Source of the DNA: Alkalibacillus haloalkaliphilus
Lineage (GTDB): Bacteria > Bacillota > Bacilli > Bacillales > Alkalibacillaceae
Reading direction: 5' to 3'
DNA: 61,735 nucleotides
Assembly: GCF_007991275.1 (NCBI RefSeq)
Contig: NZ_BJYA01000024.1
Coordinates: forward strand, 1-61,735
Shown: positions 25,404 to 34,246 of the stretch, in pieces
Layout: each line of letters starts with the position of its first letter
How positions within the stretch are numbered: position 1 is the first letter of the stretch
The notes under the pieces: generated by a model
What the model saw: the letters and a program-made list of their open reading frames with translations, nothing else
Databases searched by the model: none
Told to the model about the DNA's origin: nothing
Made by a program: the position numbers and the translations under genes

Positions 25404-26099
25404 ATGAGTGAACAATTTACAGATCGATTATGGAAAAGAGTAGAGCCAATTTGGAATTCGTATTTGGAGCATCCTTTCGTTAAAGGATTAGGTGAAGGAT
25501 TGTTAGAACAAGAAAAATTTAAGCATTGGTTAAAACAAGACTATGTCTATTTAGTCGAGTATTCAAGATTAATGGCTTTAGGTAGTGCTAAGTCTAATGA
25601 TTTAAAAACGATGACGACTTTTGCTAATCTTCTTCACGGTACATTAAATATGGAAATGGACCTTCACCGTCAATATGCGAGTAAATTTGGAATCACAGCT
25701 GAAGAATTAGAGAAGACAGATGCCGCATCAACGACAACCGCTTATACGAGCTACATGTTGAATGTCTCACAACGCGGCGGAGTTGAGAATGTCGTGGCCT
25801 CTGTTTTGGCATGTGCATGGAGCTATAATTTTATCGGCAAAGAGATAGCGACTTGGTCAGGAGCTAAAGACCATGAGTTTTACGGTCACTGGGTCGAAAT
25901 GTATTCATCTGATGAATTTACAGAGCTAGCGGAAGATTGTAAGAAACTGATGAATGAACTAGCAGCAGGTAAGCCAGAGCGTGAGTTAGTGGAATTAGAA
26001 GAGATCGTCGTTAAAACGAGTTTACTTGAATATATGTTCTGGGATATGGCTGAGAATTTAGAAGAGTGGCCAGTAAAAGTGGAAGAAGCGGCAAGATAG
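25404..26099 (+). CDS. tenA: Aminopyrimidine aminohydrolase / thiaminase II
   Basis: 231-aa TenA family protein. It hydrolyses aminopyrimidine thiamine breakdown products to HMP for salvage. Visible are the LKQDYVYL helix, HGTLNMEMDLH, and CAWSYNFIG with the catalytic Cys. ATG 25404 follows AAGGGGAATGAAC; the ATG two codons earlier touches the ribosome site. It is the only gene behind the TPP riboswitch, so salvage is regulated here without synthesis genes. Confidence 0.94.
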   Translation: MSEQFTDRLWKRVEPIWNSYLEHPFVKGLGEGLLEQEKFKHWLKQDYVYLVEYSRLMALGSAKSNDLKTMTTFANLLHGTLNMEMDLHRQYASKFGITAEELEKTDAASTTTAYTSYMLNVSQRGGVENVVASVLACAWSYNFIGKEIATWSGAKDHEFYGHWVEMYSSDEFTELAEDCKKLMNELAAGKPERELVELEEIVVKTSLLEYMFWDMAENLEEWPVKVEEAAR

Positions 26100-26111
26100 T
26101 ACGGAGAAAAT

Positions 26112-26141
26112 AAAAGGCAAGGTTTTAGCGCCTTGCCTTTT
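26112..26141 (+). terminator. Terminator of tenA
   Basis: Perfect 11-bp stem AAAAGGCAAGG / CCTTGCCTTTT with an 8-nt loop. Confidence 0.9.
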
Positions 26142-26192
26142 CGCTTGTTAAAGTACGTCGATCAATATTCTAGTCATTTTATTGAAGATGAA

Positions 26193-26438
26193 CTAGTTAA
26201 TTAAAAACTTAGTAAAGTATGCAGCAAATAATAGAAGGACAAAAGTCAACATCCAACTGATCAAACCAAATGCATCATTCCATAAAGCGATCGTGTTAAG
26301 TACTCCAATCATGATTAATAATGTTGGTGTAATTAGTGCTTTAAAACTATAAACGCCAACTGATTGAGTTTTTTTGTAAATCACAAAAATCGAGAACAAC
26401 ATAATAAGAAGAAGTACAAAAAAAGCGACAAAATCCAT
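26193..26438 (-). CDS. Small hypothetical membrane protein
   Basis: 81 aa with three predicted helices (about residues 3-20, 32-50, 57-78) and few charges apart from YKKTQS after helix 1. An AAGGGGG site precedes the ATG by about 9 nt. It sits alone between tenA and the gntR-type gene, opposite strand to both. No family recognised. Confidence 0.65.
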   Translation of the reverse strand: MDFVAFFVLLLIMLFSIFVIYKKTQSVGVYSFKALITPTLLIMIGVLNTIALWNDAFGLISWMLTFVLLLFAAYFTKFLIN

Positions 26439-26531
26439 TTATAATACCCCCTTAGAACTCTATACTTATTTTACCAAATTTATGTAATTTTGTGATTTAT
26501 ATTTGTTAACTTCTCCTAAACATAAGTTTAA

Positions 26532-26570
26532 TTGTTTAACTATACATTTTGTTATACTATGCATAACAAA
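26532..26570 (+). promoter_or_regulatory. Promoter and inverted-repeat operator of the GntR gene
   Basis: TATACT (26553-26558) is a likely -10, with TTGTTT (26532-26537) as a weak -35 at 15 nt. The inverted repeat TTTGTTAT (26548-26555) / ATAACAAA (26563-26570) overlaps the -10, fitting autorepression. Inferred. Confidence 0.5.
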
Positions 26571-26591
26571 TGAATTTATGGAGAGTTGAGC

Positions 26592-27236
26592 ATGTATAAC
26601 AATAGAACAGACACACAAGAACTAATCGGAAAATCGTTACCAGATCAAATTAGCAACTTTATTTTGAAGAAGATATTAAGAGAAGATTATAAGGCTGGCG
26701 AGAAGATCGTAGAAGAAGACATTGCTAGAGAGTTAAATACAAGTCGTGCACCAGTTAGAGAGGCATTGTATTTACTACAAGTAAAAGGTATAGTGGATCG
26801 TGTTCCAAGACGAGGAACCATTGTGAAACCATTTACAGATAAAGATGTCTCAGATTACCTTGTAGTTATGATCGGGATTATAGAACAAGGAATTAGTCTT
26901 TCGCAAAATATGTGGACAGATGAAAATAAAGAGCAATTTAAAGTATTGTACCAAGATACTAAAGAGAAATACAGGCAGCAAGATGTAATTGAATATCAAG
27001 ACAATGCTGAAAAATTGTTCAGGTTTATACTTTACTTAACAGACAATAAAGCGTTAATTAAATTTTATGAAGAAACTAACCAAATATTAAATGTATTTGC
27101 TCAAGTGCAATGGGATAAAGAAACAGTGGAAGATTTTGCTCCTGAATTTGATGATTTTGCAAATGCTATATTAGAGTCAAACTTTGATCAAGCAAAAGTT
27201 GCTGTAGCAAAGGCGCTCAAGAAGGGGAAGGGGTAA
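26592..27236 (+). CDS. GntR-family (FadR subfamily) transcriptional regulator
   Basis: 214 aa. The N-terminal winged HTH (residues about 12-75: LPDQISNFILKKILREDY, then EEDIARELNTSRAPVREALYLL and RRGTIVKPF) is followed by a helical FCD-type ligand domain. ATG 26592 is placed 6 nt after GGAGAG; a TTG two codons earlier overlaps it. A terminator begins within its last codons, so the next SDR gene is separate but probably its target. Confidence 0.88.
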   Translation: MYNNRTDTQELIGKSLPDQISNFILKKILREDYKAGEKIVEEDIARELNTSRAPVREALYLLQVKGIVDRVPRRGTIVKPFTDKDVSDYLVVMIGIIEQGISLSQNMWTDENKEQFKVLYQDTKEKYRQQDVIEYQDNAEKLFRFILYLTDNKALIKFYEETNQILNVFAQVQWDKETVEDFAPEFDDFANAILESNFDQAKVAVAKALKKGKG

Positions 27237-27250
27237 CCTTCCTTTTTAAA
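27226..27250 (+). terminator. Terminator of the GntR gene
   Basis: Stem GGAAGG (27226-27231) / CCTTCC (27237-27242) extended by G-U/A-T pairs, then TTTTT; overlaps the stop codon. Confidence 0.75.
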
Positions 27251-27258
27251 CAAGCATA

Positions 27259-27350
27259 ATTGTCGACAATCGACAGTAAGTTTGTTAAATTGAAACTGTA
27301 ATCGATTACAAGCTAATAAGGGAGCGTTTTTACTCGCTCCTTTAATATTT
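27259..27350 (+). promoter_or_regulatory. Two palindromic operators and a hairpin before the SDR gene
   Basis: ATTGTCGACAAT (27259-27270) is a perfect palindrome of the FadR-subfamily type (TnGT..ACnA). TGTAATCGATTACA (27297-27310) is a second perfect 14-nt palindrome, LacI/CcpA-like in form. A terminator-like hairpin AAGGGAGCG (27318-27326) / CGCTCCTTT (27335-27343) with a T-rich tail follows, before the ribosome site. The layout suggests tight control of the dehydrogenase gene. Confidence 0.6.
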
Positions 27351-27388
27351 TACAATTATTATCAGAATTTTTAAAAAGGGAGAGTTGT

Positions 27389-28150
27389 ATGATGAGTAAA
27401 ACGGTACTAATCACAGGTGGAGCAGGTGGCATTGGGCTAGAAACGGCTAAGGTATTTTTAGAAGAAGGAGCCAATGTAGCATTAGTTGATATTAGCTCTG
27501 AAGCGTTAGAGAAAGCAAAACAATCATTAAATAACTCAAGCAATGTATTAACAATCCAAGCTGATGTTACTGAAGAATCAGATGTTAAAAGTTATGTAGA
27601 GAAAACAGTTGAAACATTTGGATCTATTGATGTGTTTTTTAACAATGCGGCGATTGCAGGACCAGCCATACCTATTAAAGATTTAGAGAAAAAGCAGTTT
27701 GAAACCATAATGGATATTAATGTAACGGGTGTGTTTTTAGGGTTAAAATATGTGATCAATCAAATGGAGAAGCAGGGATATGGTAGTATTATAAACACTG
27801 CCTCCAATGCAGCTTATATCGGGTCTGCAGGCATGGCTGGATACATTGCATCAAAGCATGCAGTAGCCGGAATTACAAAAACAGCCGCACTTGAAGTTGC
27901 AGACAGTGGCATTCGAGTTAACGCTGTAGCACCAGCAGCCATTGATACGCAAATGTTATCGGGTATTCAGCAAAATGTTAACCCTGATGACCCAGAAGGT
28001 GCTGGAGAAGCGATCAAGCAAGGGATCCCACTAGGAAGGTTTGGTACGCCTAAAGATGTCGCGGAGATTGTTTTATTCTTAGCTTCAGATCGAACTTCAT
28101 TTGTAACAGGTTCATTATATAATGTTGATGGTGGTATGCAAGCGGATTAA
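27389..28150 (+). CDS. Short-chain dehydrogenase/reductase
   Basis: Classical SDR of 253 aa. The NAD(P) glycine motif TGGAGGIG lies at residues 9-16, with an Asp at the end of the second beta strand (ALVDIS) favouring NAD. NNAAIAG and the catalytic Ser plus YIASK (Tyr-x3-Lys) are intact. The C-terminus FVTGSLYNVDGGM is typical. Two ATG codons are adjacent; the second (27392) is 7 nt from GGGAGAG and equally acceptable. Substrate unknown; the neighbouring GntR protein probably regulates it. Confidence 0.9.
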   Translation: MMSKTVLITGGAGGIGLETAKVFLEEGANVALVDISSEALEKAKQSLNNSSNVLTIQADVTEESDVKSYVEKTVETFGSIDVFFNNAAIAGPAIPIKDLEKKQFETIMDINVTGVFLGLKYVINQMEKQGYGSIINTASNAAYIGSAGMAGYIASKHAVAGITKTAALEVADSGIRVNAVAPAAIDTQMLSGIQQNVNPDDPEGAGEAIKQGIPLGRFGTPKDVAEIVLFLASDRTSFVTGSLYNVDGGMQAD

Positions 28151-28233
28151 CAGTTTAATTTCAATTAGTGAGTTGTACGGCTAGTCAACAAGAGATAATT
28201 TTTTGTTGAACTAGTACTATAAAGCTGACACAT

Positions 28234-28267
28234 AAAAAGGAACTCTGTGATCACAGAGTTCCTTTTT
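28234..28267. terminator. Bidirectional terminator, SDR / X-Pro peptidase genes
   Basis: Perfect 34-nt palindrome: AAAAAGGAACTCTGTGA followed by its exact complement, giving T-runs on both strands between convergent genes. Confidence 0.92.
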
Positions 28268-28274
28268 AATAGGT

Positions 28275-30140
28275 TTAATTCTCGAAATTAAGATCCCCAA
28301 CTAAAGGTAACTCTAAGTAACTTCTAGTAGGAGTTATTGTTACTTCAGTCTCTGTTATAGGTCGAATCGTGTGGTCATGATCACTAGCCATTATGACAAT
28401 TCCAATGGATGATCCTTCACTAAATACATAATCATGGGCTTGCATGTCCCACTTGAATGTATAGTCTCTTCCAGGTACTAGACTAATAGAACGTTCAGGG
28501 CCATGAATGTTCTGAGCGTCCATCCAACCTCTTGAAACAACATTGAATGATCCATTTTCATTATAATCTACGAGGTAAGCGGTTAAGTTAGAAACCGGTT
28601 GGTCAAGGTTTGCACGAATGCTCACTTCGGCATTACCACTCATTCTAACTGAAGAGCTTAACGGGTCTGACGTGTAAACTAATCTGTTATCATGAGTATT
28701 ATCTGGGTCCGAAACGAGACTTTCTGGGTTTGTGTTTGGTGCATCTACTAATGAGTGAGTTTCATGGGGCTGGTTTGGTATAGGTGAATCTTTTAGACTT
28801 CCTAAGTTTTCTTCTGTCGGTTGGAAATGTAGTTTAGTAGTATTAGCATCTACATGTGGCCAACTATTTTCTTTATGCCATGTACCATCTTCTCTTTGAA
28901 TATCTAAAGTTGGTTCATCCATAATACCGTTGTCAATTCCATATAACCAGTAGTCAAACCAAAGATGAAGGGTCTCCTGATATTCAGAAGTTCCAGGCGC
29001 ACTATGACCACCTTGGTGTAAGAACATTTTTCTTGGTACATTGTGATCAGATAGAGCTTCCCACCATTGTGCAAACTGGTTTGTACGAACATTCAGGTCG
29101 TTTAAGCCGTGTACAACAAGAACACTCGCTTCTACTTGATCTACATCATTTAAGTAGTTACGCTCATCCCAAAATTCGTTGTAATCACCCGTAATACGAT
29201 CCTCATCTTCGACCATCTCATCAAGAATTGGATCACAAACCTCAGCGTTATCTCGAGTCATAACAGCATCAGCTAGGACACTAGCATCTTCACCTTGGAA
29301 ACCTCCAGGTGCGACAACTGCACCATTAGCACGAAAGTAATCATACCAATTGCTAATGGCTACAACAGGTACAATAGTTTGAAGTCCTTCAACACCTGTA
29401 GTTGCTACAGCATTTGCTAAAGTGCCATTATAAGAAGCTCCAGTCATTCCTACGTTACCAGTCGACCAGTCAGCAGCAACCTCATCTCCATCATCATTAA
29501 ACGCTTTAGCGTCTCCATTTAACCAATCTACAATAGCTTTAGCACCTAAAGTTTCATTAGGATCTCCAGTTGTTGCACAACCTGTGGACGAACCACTGCC
29601 AATACTCTCTGCTAAAATAACAGCGTAACCTCTAGGAACATAGAAATTTCCTAAATTTCCTAGGTTTTGAGGAGAGGACATCGGCTTGCCATCATATGTC
29701 CTTCCATGACCATTACCGTTGTGCGGTACAGGGGTTAAGTCATGGTCAACATCAAAAAAGTTAAGAGGTCTGAGTCCAGCGCGGTAAGGGCTCACTTCTA
29801 GTATGGTAGGGATTTTTATGTCTTCATCGGTATTAGGTCTCATAACTTGTATAGAAACCATGTCATTTTCCCCAGTGCGATCACTATCTATTTCTGTTTC
29901 TATCCACAAATTCTCTATAATAGCATCCTCTGTTGAGTATATAGGGGCTGTTTTACCATCTTCTAATTCAATAGCAGTTGTTTCAGAATTAGTTTCTGGA
30001 ATTAATCCATTTAGAGGTAAATCCATTGGTGAGTTAGAGTTTCCTTGCTCTGGAGTTTCCGCAAGAGTGAAGGTAGTCGTAGATGAAAGTATGAGTAGTA
30101 AACTAAGGAGTAGACTGATTGTTATTCTTCCTATTTTCAT
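28275..30140 (-). CDS. Secreted X-Pro dipeptidyl-peptidase-like (S15/CocE) hydrolase
   Basis: 621 aa. The signal peptide spans residues 1-27 (ISLLLSLLLILSS core, likely cleavage TLA-ET). The alpha/beta-hydrolase domain contains the nucleophile motif GASYNG with Ser and a His in HQGGHSAPG, after VVHGLNDLNVR carrying the acid. The C-terminal jelly-roll (PepX_C, residues about 440-610) includes RGWMDAQN. Family members remove X-Pro dipeptides or hydrolyse esters outside the cell. Composition is acidic. It is monocistronic with its own strong ribosome site AGGAGGAG. Confidence 0.9.
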   Translation of the reverse strand: MKIGRITISLLLSLLLILSSTTTFTLAETPEQGNSNSPMDLPLNGLIPETNSETTAIELEDGKTAPIYSTEDAIIENLWIETEIDSDRTGENDMVSIQVMRPNTDEDIKIPTILEVSPYRAGLRPLNFFDVDHDLTPVPHNGNGHGRTYDGKPMSSPQNLGNLGNFYVPRGYAVILAESIGSGSSTGCATTGDPNETLGAKAIVDWLNGDAKAFNDDGDEVAADWSTGNVGMTGASYNGTLANAVATTGVEGLQTIVPVVAISNWYDYFRANGAVVAPGGFQGEDASVLADAVMTRDNAEVCDPILDEMVEDEDRITGDYNEFWDERNYLNDVDQVEASVLVVHGLNDLNVRTNQFAQWWEALSDHNVPRKMFLHQGGHSAPGTSEYQETLHLWFDYWLYGIDNGIMDEPTLDIQREDGTWHKENSWPHVDANTTKLHFQPTEENLGSLKDSPIPNQPHETHSLVDAPNTNPESLVSDPDNTHDNRLVYTSDPLSSSVRMSGNAEVSIRANLDQPVSNLTAYLVDYNENGSFNVVSRGWMDAQNIHGPERSISLVPGRDYTFKWDMQAHDYVFSEGSSIGIVIMASDHDHTIRPITETEVTITPTRSYLELPLVGDLNFEN

Positions 30141-30604
30141 AGAATCTCCTCCTAATAATTAAATTGTAGTGAGTGTTCGATCCCTTTATCATGGTGACTG
30201 AGGAGTTGTGTTTTGGAAGGGGAGGTTAATTAATAGTTTCATAGATTTTAATTAAATCACATGCGAGGGTTGTTCAGTTTCCCTTATAATTTCACCTACC
30301 TCCTAATTCAGTTGGAGCACATGGTAAGTTGAAGGCTCTTTTAGCTTGTCAACTGCTCTTTTGTTTAAATAGTAACACAATATTTTACGGAATATTTCAA
30401 AAATACAGAAAATGGTTAGAATGTAGTGTTTTTGCTATGTAGAAATACCTAACAAACAAAAAAAATATATAATTTCACTTTAATATAACTCTTCAAAATA
30501 TTTACAAAAACCTCTACTTTTTACTTATGAACTGACATGAATGCATACAAACGTTAAAGGTGTGGGAAAAGTAATAAAGACTTCTAAACAATGGAGGAAT
30601 TCAA
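30141..30604. other. Gap before the 36-aa basic peptide gene
   Basis: No gene supported. An imperfect terminator-like structure AGTTGA / TCAACT flanked by GAGCA / TGCTC and a T-run lies near 30310-30362. The rest is AT-rich with no long frame that has a ribosome site. Confidence 0.45.
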
Positions 30605-30715
30605 ATGACTAAAGATTCAAAAGCACCTAAAGCCAAACGAAATAACGAGCCTAAAACGCCTGATGAACAAAGAAGAAGAAAAGGCAAGTCCAATACCCGT
30701 AATACGAGAAGTTAA
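30605..30715 (+). CDS. 36-aa basic peptide
   Basis: MTKDSKAPKAKRNNEPKTP..., ending KSNTRNTRS: a very hydrophilic, Lys/Arg/Asn-rich peptide without hydrophobic residues. It has a good GGAGG site 6 nt before ATG and its own strong terminator, so it is probably a real gene. Composition recalls minor small acid-soluble spore proteins, but I cannot match it to a named Ssp family. It could equally bind nucleic acid or ribosomes. Confidence 0.65.
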   Translation: MTKDSKAPKAKRNNEPKTPDEQRRRKGKSNTRNTRS

Positions 30716-30720
30716 GTTCG

Positions 30721-30750
30721 AAAGCACCCTATAAAATGGGTGCTTTTTCT
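30721..30750 (+). terminator. Terminator of the 36-aa peptide gene
   Basis: Stem AAAGCACCC / GGGTGCTTT with an 8-nt loop, then TTCTTTG; nearly identical in sequence to the nrdAB terminator. Confidence 0.88.
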
Positions 30751-30828
30751 TTGTTAAAGTTTCGTTTATAGCTCCATTTCTATGATAGAATGAAACAATG
30801 AATTCTCAGGCATAGGAGTGGAACGAGA

Positions 30829-32028
30829 TTGAACAAAAAAGACATAGCTAACATTAAAAAACAGTTTAAAGTCAATAATGATTTATTATATATTCATGAG
30901 ATCTTTAACGTTTATATTATGAAAGAATCGAGTGAGATTTATCATCATCAAAGCATGCCGTTTGACCTTTTAGAAGAAGAGCAACAAGAGTTGTTCATGA
31001 ACAATTTCAAGAAAGTGTTAACCGGTCAATTAGATGAAAAGTTATTTGAGTTAACATTCCAAAAGGACGTTGAAAATAGCAGTCAGCTCATTTTACATCA
31101 AGGCTTGCTCAGTCAAGGGACTGAAGAGTGGAAAGAACAAATGCTTAAGCTCGTTGAGAAGATGTTGAAAGATAAACAATATGAAATGGATATCGTCGTC
31201 ACGTTTATTCGTGCTGAGTTCCGTAATCCGACGAAAAAGCGTAGTGAAGAATCCGATGAAAGCAGTCATGATACGGTTTATTCGCATCCATTTATTTTAT
31301 GTAGTATGAATCAAACACAAGATCCGAAAAAAGAATTGTTGTTTGATTATGTACAAAAAGAATTTAAATATAATATCGTCGTTGATCCAGTAATTAATTT
31401 ACAAAAGCCGATTTCAGGTTTTTTGTTTCCAGCGATTACAGACAATGCGTCTGATGTGAACCATATCCTATATTCATCAGGAAAAGCTTATGAGCTCGAT
31501 TACCATTTTATCGAAGAGGTGTTAAATGCTGAAGAAGCGGTTACTGCTCAAGAAGACAAAATCGTGTTTGAAGAAGTGATTCGAAAAGTAGCTGGTGATC
31601 AAATTAATACATCGACACTTTCAAGCGTTTACGAAGAAGTGAATCGTGTCGTTGAAGAAAGTGAAGCGGAAGAACCGCCTAAGTTAGATTATAAAGATGT
31701 TGAACAAGTATTAAAAAGTAGCGGTGTAAAAGATACCGAGCCAGAAAAAGTTCAAGAAGCGTTTAAAACGGTAATTGACGATGAATCATACGAATTAAAA
31801 GCGAGCAACGTCGTACCAAAGTATAATTCGAAATCGATCAAAATTAAAACGAAAGTAGCCGATATTTCAGTCAGTCCACAAGATTTAAAGTATGTCCGTC
31901 AAACGCAACTCGGCGGAAAGCTTTGTTTGATGATTGAAGTAGAAGAAAATACAGTGATTGAAGGATTTGAAATGATTCCAGAAACGTTGTTAAAGAAAGT
32001 AGAAGGTGAGGGCGAAGACGAAGAGTAA
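30829..32028 (+). CDS. DUF4317 family protein
   Basis: 399 aa starting MNKKDIANIKKQFKVNNDLL, which is the conserved opening of DUF4317 proteins of Bacillota. The start is TTG, about 9 nt after TAGGAGTGG. The protein is soluble, acidic and ends VEGEGEDEE. No catalytic motif is evident and the function is unknown. Its TAA is followed in the same reading frame by 107 further sense codons made mainly of a 14-residue repeat (see repeat entry). Confidence 0.85.
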   Translation: MNKKDIANIKKQFKVNNDLLYIHEIFNVYIMKESSEIYHHQSMPFDLLEEEQQELFMNNFKKVLTGQLDEKLFELTFQKDVENSSQLILHQGLLSQGTEEWKEQMLKLVEKMLKDKQYEMDIVVTFIRAEFRNPTKKRSEESDESSHDTVYSHPFILCSMNQTQDPKKELLFDYVQKEFKYNIVVDPVINLQKPISGFLFPAITDNASDVNHILYSSGKAYELDYHFIEEVLNAEEAVTAQEDKIVFEEVIRKVAGDQINTSTLSSVYEEVNRVVEESEAEEPPKLDYKDVEQVLKSSGVKDTEPEKVQEAFKTVIDDESYELKASNVVPKYNSKSIKIKTKVADISVSPQDLKYVRQTQLGGKLCLMIEVEENTVIEGFEMIPETLLKKVEGEGEDEE

Positions 32029-32031
32029 ATA

Positions 32032-32291
32032 GCTCATAGATCGGCCCAAGAAGCTCATTGGAAGACTGCAGAGGCTCATAGAATGGCGCGAGAGGCTCAT
32101 TGGAAAACTGCAGAGGCTCATAGAATGGCGCGAGAGGCTCATTGGAAGACTGCAGAGGCTCATAGAACCGCGCGAGAGGCTCATTGGAAGTCTGCAGAGG
32201 CTCATAGAACGGCGCGAGAAGCTCATTGGAAGACTGCAGAGGCTCATAGAACAGGCCGAGAAGCTCATTGGAAGTCTGCAGAGGCTCATAG
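32032..32291. repeat. 42-nt tandem repeat, six copies plus a partial
   Basis: Six units of exactly 42 nt (32032-32283) and a partial (32284-32291). Each unit is two related 21-mers beginning GCTCATAG and GCTCATTGG. Differences are single substitutions, never indels, so frame is kept. Read with the plus strand it gives a 14-residue repeat like AREAHWKTAEAHRM; read on the minus strand EPLQSSNEPLAPFY. No stop occurs in those frames. The plus frame is the same as the preceding DUF4317 gene. No spacers separate units, so it is not CRISPR. Confidence 0.95.
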
Positions 32292-32309
32292 TCGACATAC
32301 TCTAACAAT

Positions 32310-32340
32310 AAAAAGGCCGGCGCCAATAGCCGGCCTTTTT
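32310..32340. terminator. Bidirectional terminator between DUF4317/repeat and transporter
   Basis: Perfect 12-bp stem AAAAAGGCCGGC / GCCGGCCTTTTT with a 7-nt loop; works on both strands. Confidence 0.93.
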
Positions 32341-32345
32341 CAAAT

Positions 32346-33773
32346 CTAAAATAGTAATACCGCAAACACTGTTGTCACAATCAAACCAATGACTACTGGG
32401 ATAAAGCTTTTTCTTACTAGGTCAATAACTGATATCTTCGCAAAACCTGCAATTGCAATAATTGGTGACCATGCAACTAGTGTTCCGCCACCTACCCAGA
32501 TCGCGCCAACTTGCCCAATTGAGGCTAGTGTTGTTGCGTCCATTCCAGTCGTTGCGCCTAATGCTTCAGATAAAGAACCGATTAGTGGAAGGGCTGAGAA
32601 ACCTGATCCATCAAGACCAGAAACCATTCCTAGCATTAGTACTCCTAATGCGGTGAAGAAGTTGTTATCTGGAATATAAGCCTGGCTTGCTTGAACTAGA
32701 TCGAATAAGAATGATGGTGTTGTATTCGGGTCTGTGCCTAAAATGCTTGCAGCTAATTGTCCGCTACCAATAAAGAAGAAGGCTGCAACTGGAATAACGA
32801 GTCCCATCACTTTAAAGGCGAAAACAAATCCGCTTACGATATGTTTGCTAACATCTTGTAATGTGCTCTTGTAATTTCTAAATAGTGACATGATGATAAT
32901 TAAAATTAATGCTGTACCACCAACTAGTGAAGAACCTGCTCCGTCTTCAATTGCAGGAATGAAATCCGAGAATGTCGCGATCACTACATAAGCTACGATA
33001 ATTAAAAAGATAACGGGTACTATTACTGCAAATATTGGGCTGTATTTACCTTTTTTAACTTCTGTATCTTTAACGCGAATATTTAAGTCATCATCTCCGC
33101 TTTCTTCCCACTCTGTTAAGTTTTGTTGTGATGGCTGTTTAATATGTTTTCGAATCATAAAGTAAGCAATTGTAATTGAAACAATTCCAGCGACTAGCGA
33201 TAAAATTAACGTCAGTTCCCCAACGTCTCCAGAGGAAATTGTTGGGCTACTTGAGGCTGTTAATTCAGGTGCTACTTTTAAGATGAAGTCTGATGACAGT
33301 GCCATTCCGTGACCAGCTAATGAAATTGCAATGGCAGCACCTATTGGTGGGAGCCCTGCTTTAATGGCAACTGGAATCATGAGTGCGCCAATTAACGGAA
33401 CAGCTGGTGCAGGCCAGAAAAATAACGATAAGAAGTACGTAACGATGACAAGTACCCAGAAAGCTAATGGTCCGTTTCGCATAACTTTTTGAAAAGGTTT
33501 AATCATTTGTTCATCTGCGCCGATCGATTGAATTGATTTAAGTAAGGTCGTCATAACAGCAATAATTAAAAAGATGTTAAATAATTGAGTGGCGGCTGTT
33601 AAGTTTGCATTGAAAATTGCTTGAACCCCATCTAGAAAGGACCCCGTAAAAGCCCAAGCTACAAATAAGACCATGACTAAAGCTGGAACGACAACATTTT
33701 GTCTAAATAACATCGTTAAAATAATGATGAGTGTCCCAGCTAAATACAACCAATGCGCTAAGGTCAGCTCCAT
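32346..33773 (-). CDS. Multi-pass secondary transporter, substrate unknown
   Basis: 475 aa with about eleven or twelve membrane helices and a hydrophilic central loop (around residues 215-245, with EESGDDDLN). Features such as LFFWPAPAVPLIGALMIP and the duplicated halves resemble ion-transporter superfamily permeases (GntP/CitMHS-like), but I do not recognise a named family. The gene stands alone with its own promoter region upstream. Na+- or H+-coupled organic anion transport is a guess from fold only. Confidence 0.75.
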   Translation of the reverse strand: MELTLAHWLYLAGTLIIILTMLFRQNVVVPALVMVLFVAWAFTGSFLDGVQAIFNANLTAATQLFNIFLIIAVMTTLLKSIQSIGADEQMIKPFQKVMRNGPLAFWVLVIVTYFLSLFFWPAPAVPLIGALMIPVAIKAGLPPIGAAIAISLAGHGMALSSDFILKVAPELTASSSPTISSGDVGELTLILSLVAGIVSITIAYFMIRKHIKQPSQQNLTEWEESGDDDLNIRVKDTEVKKGKYSPIFAVIVPVIFLIIVAYVVIATFSDFIPAIEDGAGSSLVGGTALILIIIMSLFRNYKSTLQDVSKHIVSGFVFAFKVMGLVIPVAAFFFIGSGQLAASILGTDPNTTPSFLFDLVQASQAYIPDNNFFTALGVLMLGMVSGLDGSGFSALPLIGSLSEALGATTGMDATTLASIGQVGAIWVGGGTLVAWSPIIAIAGFAKISVIDLVRKSFIPVVIGLIVTTVFAVLLF

Positions 33774-33923
33774 GCTTTTAACTCCTTTTCGTGAATATAG
33801 TAATTCTTGCCTATTCGTATGCGCTGACCTAGGCAGGTGTTACAGTTTCTACCTATATTATTTTGATGTACATAAACAGCTTTACTTGAGGGAATTTAAG
33901 TAGTAATTAAAGGAGTTGGAATT

Positions 33924-34181
33924 ATGTATTTATGTCCTTTGTGTAATGGTTTAGAACAGCATTCACTTACATGCTCAAAGTGTGATTCTCAAATAGATGA
34001 TCAAGGCAAAATGACAGATTACTTTGATGATTATAGTGCTTATATGGATATTGCATCGATGAAATTGTTAGATGGTGATCGTGAATCGAAGGCAAATCAT
34101 CAATGTTTACATTATTTTTATTGTAAAGAATGTAATGCTGAAGAGGTTAAAGCGATTAATGAAGAGGAAATCTTTCAATAA
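33924..34181 (+). CDS. Small zinc-ribbon-like protein
   Basis: 85 aa with cysteine pairs CPLC (residues 4-7), CSKC (17-20) and a C-terminal YFYCKEC plus Cys/His in HQCLHYF, likely binding one or two zinc ions. The middle has YFDDYSAYMDIASMK. Proteins with this pattern recur in Bacillaceae without assigned function. An AAAGGAG site precedes ATG. It lies directly upstream of the UGA-containing HesB-like gene in the same orientation. Confidence 0.75.
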   Translation: MYLCPLCNGLEQHSLTCSKCDSQIDDQGKMTDYFDDYSAYMDIASMKLLDGDRESKANHQCLHYFYCKECNAEEVKAINEEEIFQ

Positions 34182-34246
34182 AGCTGAGCGTTAATTTAGC
34201 TTGTTTAATTTTTGTGTAATAAAATTATAGTAAGGGAGGGTATTAA

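Noticed and set aside
32032-32291. CRISPR array
   Set aside because: Units are directly contiguous without unique spacers, and no cas genes are present.
31871-32365. Minus-strand frames encoding EPLQSSNEPLAPFY repeats
   Set aside because: They overlap the end of DUF4317, have no ribosome site, and exist only because the 42-nt unit is a multiple of three without stops.
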